From contig NZ_CP039290.1 in NCBI RefSeq assembly GCF_004798705.1, positions 2,604,001 through 2,668,000 of the forward strand: a stretch of 64,000 bases of DNA, read 5' to 3'. The notes under the pieces are model-generated. The model was not told where the DNA came from and did not search any database. It saw only the letters and a program-made list of their open reading frames with translations. The position numbers were made by a program, and so were the translations under genes. How positions within the stretch are numbered: position 1 is the stretch's first letter; every line of letters starts with the position of its first letter. Positions 7,629-14,879 of this stretch are shown in pieces. The DNA is from Arthrobacter sp. PAMC25564. GTDB taxonomy: Bacteria; Actinomycetota; Actinomycetes; Actinomycetales; Micrococcaceae.

Positions 7629-9512
7629 CTAAAGGGCCGCGACGGCGGTGGCGTCGTCGGCTGGTGTTGCGGGTTCCAGAACGACGACGGTCCCTGCCTT
7701 GCCGTCGATCCGGACCCTTTGTCCGGTGGTCAGGCGGGCGGTGGCAAAGCCGGTGCCCACGACGGCGGGAATGCCGTATTCACGGCAGACGATGGCGGCG
7801 TGGCACATCATGCCGCCGATATCGGTGATGACCCCGGTAGCCACCGCGAAGGCCGCGGCCCACGAGGGCGCGGTGATGGGAGCGACGAGGATTTCGCCGG
7901 GCTGGAGGAGGGGGAGGTCCTTCTCTGACCGCAGGACGCGGACGGGGCCCTCGACCACCCCGAGCGAGCCTGGGATTCCGTTGAGCGTGTCCGTGGCTCC
8001 GCCGGAGGCGCCGAGCCAGTCCTGCACCCGCTCGGTGGTGACGCCGTAGTTCATCACGGCGAACGGGTCCGTCACCTGCTGCGGCGGGATGCCGTAGGCG
8101 GGCGGGGCGCCGGCGGCCTGGAGCGCTGCGACGATCGGCCGGCGGCGGGCGATCTCGGCCTGCCAGCGCTTCTTGCCGCGGGCTGGTACACCGATGGCCC
8201 ACGAGTCCACGACGTCGAAGAGTGCAGTGTCCAGTTCGAAGCGGTTGAGGTAGAACATGTCCTCCGCGTTGTCGAGGAAGCCGGCGGCGACGAGGAAGCG
8301 GGCGAGGTCCCAGGTCTTCTCCCAGAAGATCTTGTGGGACCAGTGCTCGACATAGATGTTGTGTTCTTCGATGTAGGGGAAGACCTTGCGGGCCAGCCCC
8401 AGGAGCTCGTCGAACTGGCGTGCTTCGTCGCCGGTGAGCAGGGCGCGGTACTCGTCCACGATCTCGTCCCGTTCGGAGCGGAGCCGCTCGATCGGCCGGG
8501 AGATGTCCTCGCCGGCGGCGATCTTCACGGCGTAGCGGGCGATGCCCTGCAGCGGGATGGAGAGGTCGCTGGCCCAGGTTTCCTGGTCGTGGGTGAAACC
8601 GTATTCGGCGAAGTAGTTGAACCAGGGGTCCTTGGCGGACTCGAACGCGGCAAGCCAGGTCCGGCCGTTCGCGGTTTCGGCCAGGGCGGCCAGGACGGCG
8701 TCGGCACCCGTGTCTCCGGTGATGATGGGGTTCAGGCCCAGTTCATTGGAGAGTGCCGCGAGCTTGCGCAGCTCGTCGTCCGGGCGGAAGGCGAGGACGT
8801 CGACCCCGGCCACCATCCGGGAGATGGACTGTTCGCTGATGAGGGGGAAGGCCTGCTTGCAGAACTGGAAGAAGGTGATGTAGCCGCCGTAGCCGAGGTT
8901 GAGGAACTCGAAGTGGTACTGCCAGATGGAGAAGAATTCGTCGATCAGCCGGTGGTAGTTTTCGATGACCGCCATGGCCGATGAGCGGCCGCGCGCTTCG
9001 CTGACCACCTCTGCCGGATCGTACTCGGTCAGGTGCGGGAAGCTGATGGTGCGCAGGGAATCGATGGCTCCCTCCATCTTGGTCTTCCACTTTGCGTACA
9101 GCTCATCCCAGTTGGCGTAATAGTAGCCGGCGCGCTCCTGGAAGATGGCCACGCGTTCCTGGATGCGTGCCGGGTCCTCGACTGCCAGCGGTGAGATGTA
9201 GACGTAGCCGTTGACCACGCGGACGTCCAGGCCCAGGGAAACCGGCAGGGCGAAGATCCGGGTGCTGAACGTGCCGACTCCCAGGTACACGGCTTCCGCG
9301 CCGATGCTGTCGAAGGGATGGCAGCCGCGGGACCAGTGCATGGTGTCAGCGAACCAGAACTGCTTGTTCTCGTGTTCGGTGGTTTCCTCGGAGGGGACGA
9401 GGTAATACGGGTACATCGATTCCCAGCCTTCGCCTCCGGCCGGTGTTGTGGCCTCGTTGAAGAACGGGAAGCGGGCGGTGCTCTTAGGGGTGGTTCCTGC
9501 GATGTCGGTCAT
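7629..9512 (-). CDS. PEP-utilising phosphohistidine subunit (phenylphosphate synthase alpha-like)
   Basis: A 627-residue protein. The C-terminal about 100 residues are the swivelling PEP-utilising domain, with the phosphoryl-carrying histidine in GGMMCHAAIVCREYGIPAVVG (His about 571). The N-terminal about 500 residues, rich in Trp/Tyr/Phe, are not the TIM barrel of PEP synthase and resemble the acceptor-binding part of phenylphosphate-synthase-type enzymes. With the next gene it should form a phosphotransferase: ATP phosphorylates the histidine, which then phosphorylates a small organic acceptor. Its ATG overlaps the stop of the HAD gene (ATGA), and it sits directly downstream of a biotin-dependent carboxylase, which suggests that the phosphorylated product is the carboxylation substrate. 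Function is inferred. Confidence 0.82.
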   Translation of the reverse strand: MTDIAGTTPKSTARFPFFNEATTPAGGEGWESMYPYYLVPSEETTEHENKQFWFADTMHWSRGCHPFDSIGAEAVYLGVGTFSTRIFALPVSLGLDVRVVNGYVYISPLAVEDPARIQERVAIFQERAGYYYANWDELYAKWKTKMEGAIDSLRTISFPHLTEYDPAEVVSEARGRSSAMAVIENYHRLIDEFFSIWQYHFEFLNLGYGGYITFFQFCKQAFPLISEQSISRMVAGVDVLAFRPDDELRKLAALSNELGLNPIITGDTGADAVLAALAETANGRTWLAAFESAKDPWFNYFAEYGFTHDQETWASDLSIPLQGIARYAVKIAAGEDISRPIERLRSERDEIVDEYRALLTGDEARQFDELLGLARKVFPYIEEHNIYVEHWSHKIFWEKTWDLARFLVAAGFLDNAEDMFYLNRFELDTALFDVVDSWAIGVPARGKKRWQAEIARRRPIVAALQAAGAPPAYGIPPQQVTDPFAVMNYGVTTERVQDWLGASGGATDTLNGIPGSLGVVEGPVRVLRSEKDLPLLQPGEILVAPITAPSWAAAFAVATGVITDIGGMMCHAAIVCREYGIPAVVGTGFATARLTTGQRVRIDGKAGTVVVLEPATPADDATAVAAL

Positions 9513-10366
9513 GACCTGGCTCCTTGCGACTGTGAAAGGGATGGGGTGAGGTATTCAAGTAGTGCGGCGACGTCAGCCACGGCAAGATCCGGCCGCGCGG
9601 CGCCCTCGAGTGTGGCGAGCAGCCCGGGGGAGGTTGCTCCGGAGAGGACGAGGGCGCTGTGGGCACCCATGGACCTGGCCAGTTCGATTTCGACGGTGGC
9701 GTCGCCGACAACCGTGACCTGAGCCGCGGGGGTACCCAGCCGGTGCAGCAGGGTTTCCCCCAGCGCGGCGGAGGGCTTGCCCAGGACCTGGGCCACGGTG
9801 CCGGTGGTCCACCCGATGGCGGCCGCGATGGTTGCGGAGACGGCGACGGATTTGCCCAGCCCGCCGTGGAACCACGGGGCGTTGACGGTGGTGTACAGCG
9901 GCGCACCGGCGTCGACGGCGAGGCAGGCGGCGTTGAGGAGCCGGGTGCTGTAGCCGTTTGCCGCTCCGACCACGACGACGTCGGCAAGGGTCTTGCTGTC
10001 GGGCTCCGCCAGCTCGAGTCCCAGCTTCCGGATCGGATCCGCGAGGCCATCCTCGCCCACCACCAGCACACGGGCCCCGGCGTGGTGCGTGGAAATGTAG
10101 TCCGCTGCCGCGCTGCCGGCGGTGACGAAATCCGCATCCGGGACATCGATCCCCGCCGAGCGCAGATGCGCGGCGTACTCCCTCGGGGGCTTTTGGGAGG
10201 CGTTGGTGCAGATGAGGACGGCGTGCCCGGCCCGCCGCAGCGCGTCCACCAGTTCCCCCGCGCGGGGCATGGCTGTCCCGCCGGCGCCGCCGGCACGGGC
10301 GGTGCGCATCAGGCAACCGTCGACGTCCAACACCCACGCCCGTGAATTTCCGACTCCGTCGTTCAT
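9509..10366 (-). CDS. HAD superfamily phosphatase (NagD-like, subclass IIA)
   Basis: A 285-residue HAD hydrolase. Motif I is VLDVDGCL (Asp14 and Asp16 as nucleophile and acid), motif II is ICTNAS, the motif III lysine is in GKPSA, and motif IV is VVGDATVEIE. The cap domain lies between motifs II and III, as in NagD/phosphoglycolate phosphatases. It is wedged between the carboxyltransferase gene (ATGA overlap upstream) and the phosphotransferase gene (ATGA overlap downstream), so it is made with them. A phosphatase inside such an operon could release phosphate from the activated substrate or clear a dead-end phosphoester; which of these is an open inference. Confidence 0.85.
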   Translation of the reverse strand: MNDGVGNSRAWVLDVDGCLMRTARAGGAGGTAMPRAGELVDALRRAGHAVLICTNASQKPPREYAAHLRSAGIDVPDADFVTAGSAAADYISTHHAGARVLVVGEDGLADPIRKLGLELAEPDSKTLADVVVVGAANGYSTRLLNAACLAVDAGAPLYTTVNAPWFHGGLGKSVAVSATIAAAIGWTTGTVAQVLGKPSAALGETLLHRLGTPAAQVTVVGDATVEIELARSMGAHSALVLSGATSPGLLATLEGAARPDLAVADVAALLEYLTPSLSQSQGARS

Positions 10367-11853
10367 GCTGTAACCCCTTGTGCGGCGGCCGCTTCGTTGG
10401 AAGGGCTGCGTTGAAACGAAAATTTGGTGGTGCCGTCGCTGAGGGACACCGAGTACGTCGATGGGCGGTCGTTCACGGCCGCGAGCAGCCGGCGCAGCGT
10501 CGACGTCGCCGAGTTCTTTTTGGCGGCGTACATGGTGTCGACCTGCTCGGCGGGCATGACCGCACGCAGCAGCAGCTCTTCATCGCTGATCGTGGCCCCG
10601 AAGCGCCGCCGCAGATCGGCGATGGTGATGTCGCCGCCGTCGTTGACGGGCTGTTGCCCGCGCTTGGTTGCCATGGCACGGTCCAGCAGCTCGGGGTTCA
10701 CGGCTCCCGGCAGCGGCCCGAAGTCCCCGCGCAGGAGGTCGATGACTTCGTCGGAGAGCTGTTTGTACCGTTCGCCTGTGATGACGTTCAGTGTGGCCTG
10801 GGTGACGATGTACTGCGCGAACGGCGTCATCACGATCGGCCAGCCGAGGTCTTCCCGGACCTGGACCGACTCCTCGATCACCTGGTCGAACAGATCAGCA
10901 CGGCGGATCTCGCCGAGCTGCCGCCGCGTGGTGGACTGTACCCCGCCGGGGATGGTGTGCCGGTAATAGGCCTCGTCATATTCGTTCGGGGTGCCCACGG
11001 GCAGGTTCTTGATCCGTCCCTGCCGCTGCAGGTAGGTCGAGGCCTTCGCCATGGCGTCCAGATCCACGTTGACGCTGTGGCCGCGGGCCCGGAGGTTGTG
11101 GACCAGGCGCTGGGCTTCGGGGTGGGAGCTTCCGTTGGCCAGCGGTGGCAGGGCGCAGTGGATGGTGTCGATACCCAGGTCCGCCGCGTCCAGGACCGTG
11201 ATCGGTGAGAGTCCGGTGGTGCTGTGGGAGTGGATTTCGTTCAGCCGGGTGGAGGTGAGGCTGGACTGCAGCAGCGGGACGAGGCTCTTGAGCCGGTCCG
11301 GGGTCAGCAGCCCGGCGGGATCCTTGAGGTAGACGCTGTCGATGGCGGCACAGTCGTCCAGCTCCGCGGCCTTGGCTGCGAAGTAGTCATCGGTATGGAC
11401 GGGGCTGGTGGTGTAGCAGATCCCGCCGATGACTTCTTCGAAGCCGACGCGCTTGGCCATTTCGGCGGTGCGCTTGGCGCCCTCCATGTCATGCATGGGG
11501 TCGATCACCCACAACCGCTTGACGCCGTTGCGCACCAGGAGCTGGAAGGCCAGTTCGAAGACCGCGTCCGGGGTGCGGTGGAAGGTGATGAAGCGCTTGC
11601 CGGTGGTGAGGAATCCGAGCTGGGTGTTGGGCATCAGGTCCCGGGCGGCGCGCAGCCGCTCCCACGGATCCTCGTGGTGGTAGCGCACGGCGGTGGCCAT
11701 GAGGGTGCTGGAGACCAGTTCCAGGGCGTGGTAGCCGACCTGGTCCAGCAGCGGGGCGACTCCCTCGACCATGCGCGTGGTGACGCCGGTGGCGCCCCAG
11801 ATGCTCTGGTTGCCGTCCCGGAGGGAGACGTCGACGAGCTTGATGTCGGTCAT
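10363..11853 (-). CDS. Biotin-dependent carboxyltransferase of the pyruvate carboxylase/oxaloacetate decarboxylase type, altered active site
   Basis: A 496-residue TIM-barrel carboxyltransferase (HMGL-like fold, then the PYC/OADA conserved domain). Metal-site residues are kept: Asp13 in RDGNQS, the to-be-carbamylated Lys177 in LKDPAGLL, and His208/His210 in IHSHSTTG. Other family motifs are changed. RDAHQS has become RDGNQS, HTHDT has become HSHST, and the LLRG motif, whose arginine binds the carboxylate of pyruvate in characterised enzymes, reads LTTG (Thr84). This argues against pyruvate/oxaloacetate and for an acceptor without a carboxylate, such as a methyl ketone or its enol phosphate (inference). 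It overlaps the biotin carboxylase gene and the HAD gene by ATGA. Confidence 0.88.
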   Translation of the reverse strand: MTDIKLVDVSLRDGNQSIWGATGVTTRMVEGVAPLLDQVGYHALELVSSTLMATAVRYHHEDPWERLRAARDLMPNTQLGFLTTGKRFITFHRTPDAVFELAFQLLVRNGVKRLWVIDPMHDMEGAKRTAEMAKRVGFEEVIGGICYTTSPVHTDDYFAAKAAELDDCAAIDSVYLKDPAGLLTPDRLKSLVPLLQSSLTSTRLNEIHSHSTTGLSPITVLDAADLGIDTIHCALPPLANGSSHPEAQRLVHNLRARGHSVNVDLDAMAKASTYLQRQGRIKNLPVGTPNEYDEAYYRHTIPGGVQSTTRRQLGEIRRADLFDQVIEESVQVREDLGWPIVMTPFAQYIVTQATLNVITGERYKQLSDEVIDLLRGDFGPLPGAVNPELLDRAMATKRGQQPVNDGGDITIADLRRRFGATISDEELLLRAVMPAEQVDTMYAAKKNSATSTLRRLLAAVNDRPSTYSVSLSDGTTKFSFQRSPSNEAAAAQGVTA

Positions 11854-13202
11854 GAGGGCACCTTCTCCGTCAGGAGTCCGTTCAGCCAGTGCGTGGTGAC
11901 CGTGTTGTCCCGGTAGACGGGGTGGGCCAGGATCCGCTGCAGCAGGGGAAGGGAGGTGGTGACCCCTTCGATCTCGAATGCGGCCAGTGCCTGTTCCATC
12001 CGTTCGATGGCGGCCGCCCGGTCCGGTGCCCAGGCAATCTGCTTGGCCATCAGGGCGTCGTAGAAGGGCGGGAACCGGTACCCCTCGTAGATGTGTGAAT
12101 CAAGCCGGAGGCCTCCCGCTGCCGAGGGCCGCCAGCGGGTGACGGTTCCCGGCGAGGGACGCAGGTCATGGTCCGGATCCTGTGCGGTGATCCGGCATTC
12201 GACCGCGTGGCCGCGCAGGCGGATGTCGGCCTGGGTGAAGGAGAGCGGTTCGCCGAGGGTGACCAGCAGCTGCTCCCGGACCAGGTCGACCCCGGTGACG
12301 GCTTCCGTTACCGGATGTTCCACCTGCAGGCGCGGGTTCACTTCCAGGAAAGCCAGTGAATCGCGGCTGACGTCGTAGAGGAATTCCACGGTGCCCAGGC
12401 CCACGTAGTCCAAGGCCTCTGCGATCCGCAGGGCGCTCTCGTACAGCAGCGTCCGGGTGGCTTCGGGAAGGACCGTGCAGGGTGCCTCTTCAACCACTTT
12501 CTGGTAACGGTACTGGACCGAGCATTCGCGTTCGCCCAGGTGGACCCGGTGGCCGTGGCGGTCACCGATGATCTGGACTTCCACATGCTTGGCGTCCTGG
12601 ACGAAACGCTCGAGGAACACGGTGCCGTCGCCGAAGGATGCTTCGGCCTCGGCCGAGGCCAGTTGCCAGGCTTCGGCCAGTTCCGCGGAGTTTTCCACGA
12701 GCTTCATGCCGCGGCCGCCGCCGCCGTGGGCTGCCTTGATGAGTACGGGATAGCCGATGCCCTCAGCCAGTTGCTGCACTTCACCGGCCGACGTCGCGGT
12801 GCCGCCGGCGGAGACGGGAACATCCACGGATTCGGCCAGCCGGCGCGCGGTCAGCTTGTCGCCGAGCGCCCGCAGGGCGTCAGGGGAGGGGCCCACAAAG
12901 GTCAGGCCGTGCTCGGCGCAGAGTTCGGCAAACGCCGGGCGTTCGGAGAGGAAGCCGTAGCCCGGGTGCACTGCGGTGCACCCGGTGGAGATGGCAGCCT
13001 GGACGACGGCGTTCATGTTCAGGTAGCTGTCGGCGGGCCGGGGTGCGCCAAGCGTGACGACGCGGCCTGCGCGCCGGGCAGCCAGGGTGTCCTTGTCCGC
13101 CGTTGAGACCCCCAGCACCGTGTCGTAGCCGAGCCGGTCGCAGGCCTCAATGATGCGGACCGCGATTTCCCCCCGGTTCGCGACAAAGATGCGGTGCTTC
13201 AT
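11850..13202 (-). CDS. Biotin carboxylase subunit
   Basis: A 450-residue AccC-type ATP-grasp enzyme that carboxylates protein-bound biotin with bicarbonate and ATP. It begins MKHRIFVANRGEIAVRI; the glycine-rich ATP loop HGGGGRGMK lies near residues 159-167 and the metal/biotin segment EVNPRLQVEHPVTE near 290. The length is that of a free-standing subunit, not the 600-residue actinobacterial AccA fused to BCCP, so this is a dedicated copy. It is coupled by ATGA overlaps to BCCP upstream and the carboxyltransferase downstream. Together the three genes make a complete three-part biotin carboxylase of the PycA/PycB or OadA kind. Confidence 0.95.
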   Translation of the reverse strand: MKHRIFVANRGEIAVRIIEACDRLGYDTVLGVSTADKDTLAARRAGRVVTLGAPRPADSYLNMNAVVQAAISTGCTAVHPGYGFLSERPAFAELCAEHGLTFVGPSPDALRALGDKLTARRLAESVDVPVSAGGTATSAGEVQQLAEGIGYPVLIKAAHGGGGRGMKLVENSAELAEAWQLASAEAEASFGDGTVFLERFVQDAKHVEVQIIGDRHGHRVHLGERECSVQYRYQKVVEEAPCTVLPEATRTLLYESALRIAEALDYVGLGTVEFLYDVSRDSLAFLEVNPRLQVEHPVTEAVTGVDLVREQLLVTLGEPLSFTQADIRLRGHAVECRITAQDPDHDLRPSPGTVTRWRPSAAGGLRLDSHIYEGYRFPPFYDALMAKQIAWAPDRAAAIERMEQALAAFEIEGVTTSLPLLQRILAHPVYRDNTVTTHWLNGLLTEKVPS

Positions 13203-13744
13203 GATGCCGTCCGGATGGCAAACAGCGGCTGCTCAAACTCCACCAGGTCCCCGTCCTTGACGAAGACGGCGGTCACCTCACCTGCAGCGCCCGCGGTCAC
13301 CGAGTTCATCAGCTTCATGACCTCGACGATGCACAGCACCGCATCGGCCGCCACCGAGTCCCCGACCTTCACAAAGGCCGGCTCGCCGGGCTTGGGTGCC
13401 CCGTAATAGGTGCCGAGCATCGGCGCGGTGACCAGGAGGTGCCCATCGGGCAGCGAGCCGGGGCTGACGGCGGGGGAATGGCCGTTCTGCGCCACAGCGG
13501 TGGGGGCCGGTGCCACCGCCGGGGCCGCGGAAATCGGACCTGCCGGGGCAGCGGGCAGCGCTGCGGGCGGAGGCGCAGATGTTCCGGCCGCCGCAACAGC
13601 CGTGTGCTGGGCCGCATTGTCCGGAATGTATCCGCCCCTGCGTACGTGGAGGCGCAGCGAGCCTTTCTCATAAAGAAAATCAGTGAACTCTGTTTTATCG
13701 AGCTGCTCGATAATCGCAGCGAGCTCCTCCAGGTCAACGTCCAT
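13199..13744 (-). CDS. Biotin carboxyl carrier protein (AccB-like)
   Basis: 181 residues. The N-terminal 40 residues resemble AccB (LEELAAIIEQLDKTEFTDFLYEKG), a flexible Ala/Pro-rich linker follows (about 45-95), and the biotinyl domain has the biotinylation site EVMKLMN with Lys at about residue 144. I chose the ATG at 13744, preceded by GAGAGGAAG; the longer frame to 13846 would cross the promoter. It is the first gene of the six-gene operon and overlaps the biotin carboxylase start by ATGA. The carrier shuttles carboxybiotin between the next two gene products. Confidence 0.93.
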   Translation of the reverse strand: MDVDLEELAAIIEQLDKTEFTDFLYEKGSLRLHVRRGGYIPDNAAQHTAVAAAGTSAPPPAALPAAPAGPISAAPAVAPAPTAVAQNGHSPAVSPGSLPDGHLLVTAPMLGTYYGAPKPGEPAFVKVGDSVAADAVLCIVEVMKLMNSVTAGAAGEVTAVFVKDGDLVEFEQPLFAIRTAS

Positions 13745-13812
13745 GTGGGTACTTCCTCTCTCAGGCCTGCCGTCGTTGAACAAGCCGAATGTGGCGTCCG
13801 CCACTTTCTCCC

Positions 13813-13841
13813 AGACTAGGGACGCATCCCGCTGTAAGCAA
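13813..13841 (-). promoter_or_regulatory. Probable promoter of the six-gene carboxylase operon
   Basis: On the minus strand TTGCTT (13841-13836) is followed after 17 nt by TAGTCT (13818-13813). Candidate IclR operator copy 2 lies 14 nt upstream of the -35 box, a position suited to activation. Boxes were read by eye. Confidence 0.5.
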
Positions 13842-13855
13842 CGCATTTGGAAGAG

Positions 13856-13872
13856 ATTCCGCTCTGCGCAAT
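13856..13872 (-). promoter_or_regulatory. Candidate IclR operator, copy 2 (upstream of the BCCP gene)
   Basis: ATTCCGC-TCT-GCGCAAT on the plus strand; the two 7-nt arms match at 6 of 7 positions when inverted. It ends 1 nt before the stop codon of the second iclR gene and lies just upstream of the operon promoter. Confidence 0.6.
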
Positions 13873-14652
13873 TCAGGGTCTATCGGCGCCTCCGGACAGC
13901 AGCCCGCTCTCGGTCATGGACGCAGCTTCCCTGAGTGCCTTGACGTGATCGGGGAGCATCGCCTTCTTGTATCTCGCCGTGGGGATCGCCGTCGTGAAGG
14001 CGGCGACGGGCTTTCCGGTGGCGTCCCTGATGCAGACCCCCAGCCCGCTCACCCCCTGCTCCGTTTCCTCGAGATTTGCCGCGTAGCCTGCCTTGCGGAC
14101 CGCCGCCAGCTGCCGCTTGAGCACGGGCAGGGCGTGGATCCTGGCGGTAGGCCACGGGGGCAGGCCGCCGCGGTAGACCTGTTCGAGTTCCACGTTGCCG
14201 AGTTCGGCCAGCATCGCCTTGCCGCCTGCGGAGCAATAGGCCGGCATGAGGTCCCCCATCCGGGCTTTCACGTGAAGCGCGGCCTCCGACTCGATTCCGT
14301 CGATAAAGCGGACGTGCGGGCCCGCCGGCACCATGAGCTGGACGGTGTCGTTGACGTCTCCATATAGCTGCTGCAGCGCCGGGCGCGCCGCCTGCCGCAA
14401 TTGGTTGACCGAGAAATGACTCTCGCCGCGAGAAACCAGCTGGGGACCCGCGCGATAGCGGCGTTCCCGGTCCTGAACGGCAAAGTCCCGGTCGACGAGG
14501 GCACCGAGCAGTCGGTGGGCTGTGGACGGAGCCACACCCAAGCGCTCCCCGGCGGACTTGACGCTCATGACCTCTCCGGTGCGCAGCCAGGTCACCAGTT
14601 GAAGTGCCCGGTCGACGGATTCGAGTTTCGAGGGACTTTCAGAATTTCGCAT
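13873..14652 (-). CDS. IclR family transcriptional regulator (paralogue 2)
   Basis: 259 residues from the ATG at 14652 (MRNSESPSKLESVDRAL), which aligns with the start of paralogue 1; an in-frame ATG at 14700 would add 16 unmatched residues. The winged helix-turn-helix is at about residues 10-65 (SVKSAGERLGVAPSTAHRLLGAL). The effector domain has RFIDGIESEAALHVK, YCSAGGKAMLAELG and NLEETEQGVSGLGV. It is codirectional with, and 128 nt upstream of, the BCCP gene, and divergent from the transporter gene. Operator copies lie at its start codon, after its stop codon and in the divergent intergenic region, so it very likely controls the carboxylase operon, the transporter/ligase operon and itself. 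Confidence 0.92.
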   Translation of the reverse strand: MRNSESPSKLESVDRALQLVTWLRTGEVMSVKSAGERLGVAPSTAHRLLGALVDRDFAVQDRERRYRAGPQLVSRGESHFSVNQLRQAARPALQQLYGDVNDTVQLMVPAGPHVRFIDGIESEAALHVKARMGDLMPAYCSAGGKAMLAELGNVELEQVYRGGLPPWPTARIHALPVLKRQLAAVRKAGYAANLEETEQGVSGLGVCIRDATGKPVAAFTTAIPTARYKKAMLPDHVKALREAASMTESGLLSGGADRP

Positions 14653-14660
14653 AGCAGAAT
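14644..14660 (-). promoter_or_regulatory. Candidate IclR operator, copy 3 (over the start of the second iclR gene)
   Basis: ATTTCGC-ATA-GCAGAAT on the plus strand, that is ATTCTGC-TAT-GCGAAAT on the minus strand. It overlaps the ATG of the regulator at the same relative position as copy 1. Confidence 0.5.
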
Positions 14661-14752
14661 CGTCGCACAGTGCTGCGCTACCGCCCAAGAATATCTTCAT
14701 TGAGCTATGACGCTGTCAGCCTGCAGGGTAGATAAGAGGACCCTGAATGCGT

Positions 14753-14769
14753 ATTCCGCTAGCCGAAAT
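14753..14769 (+). promoter_or_regulatory. Candidate IclR operator, copy 4 (upstream of the MFS transporter gene)
   Basis: ATTCCGC-TAG-CCGAAAT, in the divergent region between the second iclR gene and the transporter. It agrees with copy 2 at 14 of 18 positions when one flanking base is included. Confidence 0.55.
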
Positions 14770-14879
14770 TTGCAACAAAATTGTGGCATGTCGTGGTTGT
14801 CTGTGACTACGCTCGCTTCATGGCGCTTTTGCCTCCCCGCACCAGGCGTGCCTAACCCGGCCGCATCAAGAAAGTAGAC

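Noticed and set aside
6533..9512. True PEP synthase or pyruvate phosphate dikinase split in two by a frameshift
   Set aside because: The two genes have separate starts and the order is reversed relative to the domains of PEP synthase (the phosphohistidine gene comes before the ATP-binding gene), and no pyruvate/PEP barrel is encoded.
10363..13744. Ordinary pyruvate carboxylase or oxaloacetate decarboxylase
   Set aside because: The pyruvate-binding arginine and other motifs are changed, there are no sodium-pump subunits, and the operon includes a phosphotransferase that such enzymes do not need.
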